Shown piece after piece: positions 14,176 through 19,038 of a DNA stretch of 19,038 bases. Location of the stretch: NCBI GenBank assembly GCA_007118795.1, contig SKQX01000225.1, positions 1 to 19,038 on the forward strand. The letters run 5' to 3'. Origin of the DNA: Thermoflexales bacterium. GTDB taxonomy: Bacteria > Chloroflexota > Anaerolineae > B4-G1. The notes under the pieces were generated by a model. It made no database searches and was not told the DNA's origin. It was given only the letters and a program-made list of their open reading frames with translations. The translations under genes and the position numbers were made by a program. Position 1 is the first letter of the stretch. Each line of letters starts with the position of its first letter.

Positions 14176-14208
14176 CTGCTGGTTCGGCTGTCGGCACACG
14201 AACCGCAG
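14176..14208 (+). terminator. Hairpin after folD copy 2, possible weak terminator
   Basis: CTGC-T-GGTTCG (14176-14186) pairs with CGAACC-GCAG (14199-14208), giving a 10-bp stem with one bulged base and a 12-nt loop. It starts 23 bp after the stop codon. No T run follows, so it may serve as an RNA 3' end or factor-dependent site instead of a classic terminator. Confidence 0.3.
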
Positions 14209-14225
14209 GTCGTGACCCTGTTCAG

Positions 14226-14253
14226 TTGCTCGGTCTCCCCGCTATGCTATCAT
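14226..14253 (+). promoter_or_regulatory. Possible promoter of the second response regulator
   Basis: TTGCTC (14226-14231) and TATCAT (14248-14253) are spaced by 16 bp. Both are moderate matches. A start near 14260 would give a leader of about 80 nt that includes the perfect hairpin at 14284-14312. Confidence 0.4.
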
Positions 14254-14283
14254 GAAAGATGATCGCTTTCGCATCGTGCGAAC

Positions 14284-14312
14284 TGAGGCGAGGGCGTAAT
14301 GTCCTCGCCTCA
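14284..14312 (+). promoter_or_regulatory. Perfect inverted repeat upstream of the second response regulator
   Basis: TGAGGCGAGG (14284-14293) and CCTCGCCTCA (14303-14312) form a perfect 10-bp stem with a 9-nt loop. There is no T run. It ends 28 bp before the ATG, so it could be a dyad operator (autoregulation by the NarL-type regulator), or an RNA stem affecting translation. Confidence 0.5.
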
Positions 14313-14340
14313 ATACCTGTGAGGCTGTAGTGGCGCTCGG

Positions 14341-15009
14341 ATGGAGCCGATGCGTATTTTGCTGGTCGATGATCATCTGCTTTTCCGCAAGGGGCTGACC
14401 CGACTCCTGGACGTGCAGTCCGATTTCCACGTGGTGGGAGAGGCTCCCGACGGCCTTGTGGCTCTTGAGCGTGTTCGGGAACTCCGCCCGGACCTTGTTC
14501 TAATGGACATCAGCATGCCCAACTGCGACGGCTTGGAGGCTACGCGTCGCATCAAGGCCCAAATGCCGGAGGTGAAGGTGGTCATGCTCACTGTCTCCGA
14601 CGACGAGCACGATCTGGTCGCTGCCGTCAAGTACGGCGCCGACGGCTATCTGCTCAAGGACATCCAGCCAGAGGACCTTTTTCAGCAGCTGCGTCGTGTC
14701 GAGGAGGGGGAGGCTCCTCTGTCACGGGGTATGACCGGCAAGCTGTTCAGCCAACTGGCGCTGCGAAGCCGACCCGTCGCGGAGCCGGCGGCAGCGAAGG
14801 TGCTGTCCGAGCGGGAGTGTGAGGTGTTGGCCCTGGTGGTGGAGGGCTTCACCAATCGCAGAATAGGGGACGAGCTCGGCATCACCCGCAACACCGTGAA
14901 GAACCACCTCCGCAGCATCTATGCCAAGCTGGGTGTTGATAATCGTACCCAGGCAGCCGCCCAGGCCGTCCGCTCAGGGCTCGTCTACCTTCCAGAGCGA
15001 TTCGACTGA
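14341..15009 (+). CDS. Second NarL/FixJ-family response regulator
   Basis: This 222-residue protein has a receiver domain (about 4-120) and a LuxR-type HTH (about 152-214). The receiver has D10-D11, phospho-acceptor D56 in LVLMDISMPN, the Thr in VVMLTVSDDE and the Lys in YLLKDI, so all phosphorylation residues are present. The HTH reads LSERECEVLALVVEGFTNRRIGDELGIT, then NTVKNHL. It is a separate paralogue of the regulator at 10326, not a recent copy. The linker is Ala/Pro-rich. No strong ribosome site precedes the ATG at 14341 (a GAGG lies about 17 nt away), and ATG 14350 is an alternative. With one kinase between two regulators, either branched signalling from one sensor or an unlinked second kinase is possible. 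Confidence 0.92.
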   Translation: MEPMRILLVDDHLLFRKGLTRLLDVQSDFHVVGEAPDGLVALERVRELRPDLVLMDISMPNCDGLEATRRIKAQMPEVKVVMLTVSDDEHDLVAAVKYGADGYLLKDIQPEDLFQQLRRVEEGEAPLSRGMTGKLFSQLALRSRPVAEPAAAKVLSERECEVLALVVEGFTNRRIGDELGITRNTVKNHLRSIYAKLGVDNRTQAAAQAVRSGLVYLPERFD

Positions 15010-15153
15010 CGCGTGATCAGCCGATGCCTGAGTCTTGCGCCTGCCCTTGCCGCGCCACTTTCGGATCGCTGGGAGACCAGCGGTGCCCCCGCGAGAACAA
15101 GGTATCGGCTCCTCCGCTCGCCAGTCGTCCCGCTTTCGACAGGACTTTGGAGT

Positions 15154-15175
15154 TAGCCCAAGCGGGCTATCTTTC
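15154..15175 (+). terminator. Probable terminator after the second response regulator
   Basis: TAGCCC (15154-15159) and GGGCTA (15164-15169) form a perfect 6-bp stem with a 4-nt loop, followed by TCTTTC. The T run is short, so strength is uncertain. A new promoter-like pair begins about 30 bp downstream. Confidence 0.45.
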
Positions 15176-15200
15176 GCCGCCGGATGACCCAATCGTGCTA

Positions 15201-15229
15201 TAGACGAAAACGAGGAATCGACGTATAAT
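15201..15229 (+). promoter_or_regulatory. Promoter of the pseudo-receiver/DUF166 gene
   Basis: TAGACG (15201-15206, four of six) and a perfect TATAAT (15224-15229) are 17 bp apart. The leader then holds a small dyad ACTGAC/GTCAGT (15243-15248 with 15254-15259, 5-nt loop) right at or after the predicted start near 15236. Confidence 0.55.
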
Positions 15230-15273
15230 ACCATCGGGACCGACTGACCGGGAGTCAGTACAGAAAGAGAGCT

Positions 15274-16404
15274 ATGCGTACGCGACGCGTGTTCATCCTC
15301 GCCAGCCAACCGCTGTTTGCCCAAGGGGTCGAGAGCCTCCTTTCGGGGCGATCAGACATCAGCGTGGTGGGAACGGCGCTCATAACCCCCGAGGTATTCA
15401 ACCGGGTGTCCGAAGCGGAGCCTGACGTGATCATCATTGAGGCTGAAACTGCTGATGAACAGAGGCACCTCGTGACTGAGATTCTCGCGTGCTCTTCCGA
15501 TGCCAAGATCATTGGGCTTACCCCGGACGACAATCGCATCACCATATTCTACCAACAGATGAAGGAGAGCCGTCGGGTGAGCGATCTGTTGGAGGAGGTC
15601 ATTGAGCCTCTGGCATGGCAGGCGTCTCGACCTTCGGACTTGAAACTCTTCGTTCTTCATCATGGATACTACGGCGAACGGATCTTGAAACACGTTCGCC
15701 GTTTCGCCCCCACCACCTGGATCGTCAATGCTTGGCGGACCCCATCTGAACTCCCGGCTGTGGTCGATGCTCCCACAACGTTCCTTCCCCTGGATCTGCC
15801 GTTCGCCCATCTGGTGCTCTCTGTGGGTCAGGCCCCTGGGGTGGCTCAGCTCGTGCCTGCTGTCGTTCAGCGGACTCAGGCCTGTGCCGTGATCGTGCCC
15901 GCCGACAATGCAGCCTGGCTTCCTGATGGCCTGGCGCAGCAGCTGCGGTCTGAGCTGGCTAAGGTCGACGTGACGGCCGTCTTCCCCAAGCCTTTCTGCT
16001 CGCTGACGCGGGAGAGCTATAATGTGCGGGAGTATCGGATGCCCTATCACGATCCCTGGATTTCGGAATTTGCCCGCTACTTCGGCAGACCCCGCCTCAG
16101 GATCACCTGTGAGGGGGGAAGGATAAGCGATATCGAGGTGAAGCGGGACACCGCCTGTGGGTCTGCGCGGGCTGTGGCCCGGGAGCTGATGGGAGAGGCT
16201 TTGACGAGTGCTGTGCAGCATTCGGGTCTCTTCCACCATCACTCGCCCTGCTCGGCTGCCATGCGTACGGACCCGAGTCTTGGGGAGCCCTTGATTCAGG
16301 TGGCCGGGGGCTTGATGCGTCAGGCTGTGGAAAGCGCCCTCCAAACGGGCTCGTCACAAGAACGGTCCTTGATTTCCGAGGGTCAGGGAGTCAACTCAGG
16401 CTAG
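15274..16404 (+). CDS. Pseudo-receiver fused to a DUF166 domain
   Basis: The first part of this 376-residue protein (about 4-110) follows the receiver pattern: RVFILASQPLFAQGVESLL, then EPDVIIIEAET. The Asp pair is replaced by Ala-Ser, and the phospho-acceptor Asp by E56, so it should not be phosphorylated; Glu at that site can mimic the phosphorylated state. No HTH follows. From about residue 122 the protein matches DUF166 (PF02593 as I recall), best known from methanogens and sometimes mislabelled thymidylate synthase. Signatures are KLFVLHHGYYGERI, VFPKPFCSL, ACGSARAVARELMG and HHHSPCSAAM. Cys242, Cys295 and Cys326 sit in the conserved segments and could bind a metal or cluster. The function is unknown. 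It lies directly before fhs, 64 bp away, in a run of C1-pathway genes. A role in regulating or assembling that pathway is inference. The ATG follows a purine-rich GAAAGAGAG site. Confidence 0.8.
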   Translation: MRTRRVFILASQPLFAQGVESLLSGRSDISVVGTALITPEVFNRVSEAEPDVIIIEAETADEQRHLVTEILACSSDAKIIGLTPDDNRITIFYQQMKESRRVSDLLEEVIEPLAWQASRPSDLKLFVLHHGYYGERILKHVRRFAPTTWIVNAWRTPSELPAVVDAPTTFLPLDLPFAHLVLSVGQAPGVAQLVPAVVQRTQACAVIVPADNAAWLPDGLAQQLRSELAKVDVTAVFPKPFCSLTRESYNVREYRMPYHDPWISEFARYFGRPRLRITCEGGRISDIEVKRDTACGSARAVARELMGEALTSAVQHSGLFHHHSPCSAAMRTDPSLGEPLIQVAGGLMRQAVESALQTGSSQERSLISEGQGVNSG

Positions 16405-16405
16405 C

Positions 16406-16432
16406 ACCCGGTTCGCCCGGGTTTAGTGTTTT
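16406..16432 (+). terminator. Hairpin with T-rich tail between the DUF166 gene and fhs
   Basis: ACCCGG (16406-16411) and CCGGGT (16417-16422) form a 6-bp stem with 5-nt loop, followed by TTAGTGTTTTCT. It begins right after the DUF166 stop codon. Only about 36 bp remain before the fhs start and they contain no convincing promoter. It may therefore be a leaky or regulated terminator that sets fhs expression. Confidence 0.6.
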
Positions 16433-16468
16433 CTACTCGTCACCGACTTAGTATCCAAGGAGGGCAGC

Positions 16469-18241
16469 ATGCCAGTCAAGAAAGTCACCCCAGTTCCCAG
16501 CGACATCGAGATCGCTCACGCAGCTGAGCTGATTCCGATCCGCGACATGGCCGGGATGATCGACCTCGTGGAGGACGATCTGGACCTCTACGGCAAATAC
16601 AAGGCTAAGGTCCATCTGGACGTCATCGAGAAGTTCGCTGGTCGGCCCCAGGGTAAGTACATCGATGTGACAGCCATCACCCCCACTCCTCTAGGCGAGG
16701 GCAAGACCACCACCACCGTCGGTCTGACTCAGGCCATGGGTAGCGAGCTGGGCAAGAACGTGATCTGCTGCATCCGACAGCCGAGTATGGGCCCCACCTT
16801 CAATATCAAGGGGGGCGCGGCCGGCGGCGGCTATAGCCAGGTCATCCCGATGGAGGATTTCAACCTCCATCTGACTGGCGATATCCACGCCATCACCGTT
16901 GCCCACAACTTGGTGGCTGCGGCACTGGATACGCGCATGTATCACGAGAGCCGGCAGTCCGATGAGGCCCTGAAGCGGCGTGGCTTGGACCGGCGCCTGG
17001 ACATCGATCCCGAGAGCATTACGTGGAACCGCGTCGTCGATGTCTGTGACAGAACGTTGCGTGAGATCAGTGTGGGCTTGAACGATGCTGAACGGAGCGA
17101 GTATTTCCCGCGCCAGACCGGTTACGATATCACGGTCGCCAGCGAGCTGATGGCCATCCTGGCCCTGGCTACCGGCCTGAAGGACCTGAGGGAGCGGGTT
17201 GGGAAGGCCGTCGTCGGGCTCGATACCAGCGGCAACCCGGTTAACCTCGAGGACTTGGGGGTTGCTGGTGCTGTGACCATTCTCCTGCGGGATGCACTGA
17301 TGCCCAACCTCATGCAGACCCTGGAGGGCCAGCCGGCCTTCGTCCACGCCGGCCCCTTCGCCAACATCGCCCACGGCAATTCGTCCATCATCGCGGATCA
17401 GATCGCCGTCAAGCTAGCCGACTATGTAGTGACCGAGAGTGGATTCGGTGCCGATATAGGTATGGAGAAGTTCTTCAATATCAAGTGCCGCTACTCGGGC
17501 CTGATCCCGGATACCGTCGTCCTCGTGGCCACCATTCGTGCCCTCAAGATGCACGGCGGCGGTCCCACCGTGAAGCCGGGTGCCCCCTTGGACAAGGCTT
17601 ACACGGAGGAGAACCTCGAGTTGCTCGAGGAGGGTCTGGTTAACCTGGGCGTGCATATCCGGAACGCGAAGAAGTTTGGCATCCCTGTGGTCGTCGCTGT
17701 GAATCGCTTCACAGAGGACACCGACGCCGAGGTCGCCATGGTGCGTGAGTATGCCCTGCAGGCGGGAGCCTTCGACGCGGCGCCCACCGAGCACTGGACC
17801 TACGGTGGCGAGGGGGCGGTCGAGCTGGCCGAGGCCGTCGTCGGGGCTTGCGAGCAGCCCAGCGACTTCGAGTTCCTCTATCCGCTCGACTGGTCGATCA
17901 AAGAGAAGATCGAGCATATCGCCAAGGAGATCTACAGCGCGGCAGACGTCACATATACGGACAAGGCCGAGCAGCAGATTGCCAACTACGAGAAGTCTGG
18001 CTTCGGCAACTTACCTATCTGCATGGCCAAGACGCATCTCAGCGTCAGCCACGACCCAGATCTCAAGGGAGCTCCGAGTGGATTCACGCTCCCCGTTCGG
18101 GAGGTCCGTGCCAGTGTCGGCGCTGGCTTCATCTACCCGCTGATCGGTACGATGAGCACCATGCCCGGTCTGGCCACCCGCCCGGCCTTCATGGAGATGG
18201 ACCTCGATCTGGAGACGGGAAAGGTCATCGGCCTATCGTAG
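16469..18241 (+). CDS. fhs: Formate-tetrahydrofolate ligase (10-formyl-THF synthetase)
   Basis: This cytoplasmic enzyme joins formate to tetrahydrofolate using ATP, the first THF step of the Wood-Ljungdahl methyl branch. The 590-residue product carries the family P-loop TPTPLGEGKTTTTVGL (71-86), RQPSMGPTFNIKGGAAGGG, EDFNLHLTGDIHA, and the conserved C-terminal MPGLATRPAFMEMDLD. It is somewhat longer than the usual 555-560, and the extra length is partly N-terminal. The AAGGAGGG ribosome site sits a few bases before the ATG and is close to ideal. Downstream genes (HMA-like, probable CO dehydrogenase) and the folD copies upstream support an acetyl-CoA pathway role. No key motif is missing. Confidence 0.97.
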   Translation: MPVKKVTPVPSDIEIAHAAELIPIRDMAGMIDLVEDDLDLYGKYKAKVHLDVIEKFAGRPQGKYIDVTAITPTPLGEGKTTTTVGLTQAMGSELGKNVICCIRQPSMGPTFNIKGGAAGGGYSQVIPMEDFNLHLTGDIHAITVAHNLVAAALDTRMYHESRQSDEALKRRGLDRRLDIDPESITWNRVVDVCDRTLREISVGLNDAERSEYFPRQTGYDITVASELMAILALATGLKDLRERVGKAVVGLDTSGNPVNLEDLGVAGAVTILLRDALMPNLMQTLEGQPAFVHAGPFANIAHGNSSIIADQIAVKLADYVVTESGFGADIGMEKFFNIKCRYSGLIPDTVVLVATIRALKMHGGGPTVKPGAPLDKAYTEENLELLEEGLVNLGVHIRNAKKFGIPVVVAVNRFTEDTDAEVAMVREYALQAGAFDAAPTEHWTYGGEGAVELAEAVVGACEQPSDFEFLYPLDWSIKEKIEHIAKEIYSAADVTYTDKAEQQIANYEKSGFGNLPICMAKTHLSVSHDPDLKGAPSGFTLPVREVRASVGAGFIYPLIGTMSTMPGLATRPAFMEMDLDLETGKVIGLS

Positions 18242-18282
18242 GTCGCTAAGCAGAGCAGGGTGGAAGGACTCCAACCCGGTGG

Positions 18283-18313
18283 ACTGGTGGTTCGTCTTGC
18301 ACTGACCACCGGT
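18283..18313 (+). terminator. Hairpin after fhs, possible terminator
   Basis: ACTGGTGGT (18283-18291) pairs with ACCACCGGT (18305-18313), giving a 9-bp stem with one G-T wobble and a 13-nt loop, 41 bp after the fhs stop. It has no T run and is followed by G-rich sequence, so it is only a weak terminator candidate. Confidence 0.3.
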
Positions 18314-18360
18314 CTACCGGCGCGGGGGTTAGGGGTGGGGTGAGGTTGAGGTGGCCAAGC

Positions 18361-18454
18361 GGTTGAACGTTGGAAAGAAGGTGGGAAGGTTGGGAAGTTG
18401 GAAGGTTGGAGCATTCAAACCTGCAAACCTTCAAACTTTCGAACTTTGAAACCG
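18361..18454. repeat. Degenerate short tandem repeat with opposing arms
   Basis: On the plus strand the left part (18361-18410) is purine-rich, with variants of AGGTTGGA about every 7-10 bases. After a short spacer (GCA, 18411-18413) the right part (18414-18454) repeats variants of TTCAAACC. The right-arm unit is close to the reverse complement of the left-arm unit, so the region can fold into imperfect long hairpins. No gene overlaps it. Unequal units rule out a CRISPR array. Confidence 0.6.
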
Positions 18455-18534
18455 TTAGACGTACCGACGTTGAAGCGCTAAGCCGCGTGCGCACAAGTGT
18501 GGCATCTTGGGGACAATGAGAGGGAGGCTTAGAC

Positions 18535-18870
18535 ATGGAAAAGCTGATTCTTGATGTACCATCTCTCTGGGCAGACCATCACGTGCTGGAAGTTCGTGAG
18601 ACGCTGGTCAACCTGGAGGGAGTGGAAGACGTGTATGCGAGCTCGGCTTGGAGTCAGGTGATGGTCACCATCGACTCAGATAAGGTCGAGGTCGCTGCTA
18701 TCGAATCCACCTTGGCGGAGGCTGGCTATCCGGTGGGGGAGGGCGGTGTCCCCGTCTTCGTCGAGCCCACTGAGATCCGCCGCGACCCGCACTGGGAGAC
18801 CTTGGGGGTGCGGTTGGCCGGCACGAGCGAGATCGACCGTGAGATGGCGGGTGAGTTCCGCCGATATTAG
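18535..18870 (+). CDS. HMA-like ferredoxin-fold protein lacking the CxxC metal motif
   Basis: The first 70 residues of this 111-residue protein follow the heavy-metal-associated (HMA) pattern: LILDVPSLWADHHV, then LVNLEGVEDVYAS, VMVTIDSDKV and IESTLAEAGYPV. In classical HMA proteins the loop reads GMxCxxC and carries Cu, Zn or similar ions. Aligned by hand, the two Cys positions are A13 and H16 here, with His15-His16 next to Asp14. Any metal binding must therefore differ. A charged tail of about 40 residues follows. The ribosome site GGGAGG lies 7 nt before the ATG. It sits between fhs and a probable CO dehydrogenase gene (35 bp gap), so a role in nickel or cofactor delivery to CO dehydrogenase is possible but unproven. 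It could also be a structural protein. Confidence 0.7.
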   Translation: MEKLILDVPSLWADHHVLEVRETLVNLEGVEDVYASSAWSQVMVTIDSDKVEVAAIESTLAEAGYPVGEGGVPVFVEPTEIRRDPHWETLGVRLAGTSEIDREMAGEFRRY

Positions 18871-18905
18871 GCTCACACTGGGTCTACGGAAGGAGAACTG
18901 AGAAC

Positions 18906-19038
18906 ATGGCGAAACGAAGAGAGTTTGCGCCGGAAGAAGCGAGTCGCGATCAAGCCGCAGTGGAGCTTCTGCAGCGAGCGTGCGACATGGAAGCGGAGAC
19001 GGCCTTTTTGCGCGCGGAGTCGGTTAGGGCCTGCAACA
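18906..19038 (+). CDS. cooS: Probable anaerobic CO dehydrogenase catalytic subunit, N-terminal 44 codons only
   Basis: The ORF starts at an ATG with AAGGAG 10 nt upstream and runs off the window end. The visible sequence has EEASRDQAAVELLQRA and then ETAFLRAESVRAC. This fits the N-terminus of Ni-Fe CO dehydrogenases (CooS/AcsA). Those open with a short polar stretch and a helix, then a 'TxFxRxxxxxxC' segment just before the first cluster cysteines. The cysteine at codon 43 would be the first of these. The enzyme reduces CO2 to CO for acetyl-CoA synthase. The position after fhs and an HMA-like gene supports this. The stretch is too short for certainty, and another iron-sulfur protein is not excluded. 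Confidence 0.55.
   Translation, partial: MAKRREFAPEEASRDQAAVELLQRACDMEAETAFLRAESVRACN

Noticed and set aside
18361..18454. CRISPR-like array
   Set aside because: Units are 7-10 bases, variable, without spacers, and change orientation halfway.
1..19038. tRNA, rRNA, RNase P, tmRNA, SRP RNA, IS element or transposase
   Set aside because: No signature sequences, terminal inverted repeats or transposase motifs were found on reading the window. A covariance-model scan could not be run.

Overview
The window looks like a piece of a GC-rich anaerobic bacterial chromosome, most likely a Chloroflexota (Anaerolineae- or Dehalococcoidia-like) lineage with Wood-Ljungdahl (reductive acetyl-CoA) genes. The evidence is formate-THF ligase, two FolD paralogues, an aldehyde:ferredoxin oxidoreductase (AOR), what looks like the first 44 codons of a CO dehydrogenase catalytic subunit, and a secreted protein with a 'VFLPLL' segment that is common in Chloroflexota exported proteins. 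The taxon is inferred from gene content, not proven. No rRNA, tRNA, insertion sequence or CRISPR array was seen.

Left part (1-5200). A truncated secreted GHL10-type glycosidase-like gene and a small coupled ORF lie on the minus strand, followed by about 625 bp without a credible gene. A plus-strand pair follows: a bicupin protein that appears leaderless, and a ConA-like lectin-fold protein, with overlapping stop and start codons. On the minus strand is a tungsten/molybdenum-type AOR. It has its own near-consensus promoter and a roughly 200-nt structured leader that contains an intrinsic-terminator-like hairpin.

Middle (5200-10300). A minus-strand operon runs CvpA-like membrane protein, MutS2, MoaD/ThiS-like protein, starting from a recognisable promoter, with GTGA coupling between the first two genes. 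Upstream of it is folD copy 1, also minus strand, with an extended -10 promoter and a strong intrinsic terminator.

Right part (10300-19038), all on the plus strand. The order is: NarL-type response regulator; cytoplasmic GAF-GAF histidine kinase; folD copy 2 with an extra N-terminal domain, 20 bp after the kinase; second NarL-type response regulator; pseudo-receiver fused to DUF166; fhs; HMA-fold protein lacking its CxxC; and the start of probable cooS. Fhs (formate + THF + ATP) and FolD (methenyl-/methylene-THF steps) form the methyl branch, and CO dehydrogenase starts the carbonyl branch. The interleaved two-component proteins suggest that this C1 pathway is controlled by a soluble sensor.

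Most notable points: both FolD copies lack the lysine that is catalytic in classical FolD; the pseudo-receiver has Glu in place of the phospho-Asp and is fused to an uncharacterised Cys-containing domain; and the AOR leader looks like an undescribed or unassigned cis-regulatory RNA.
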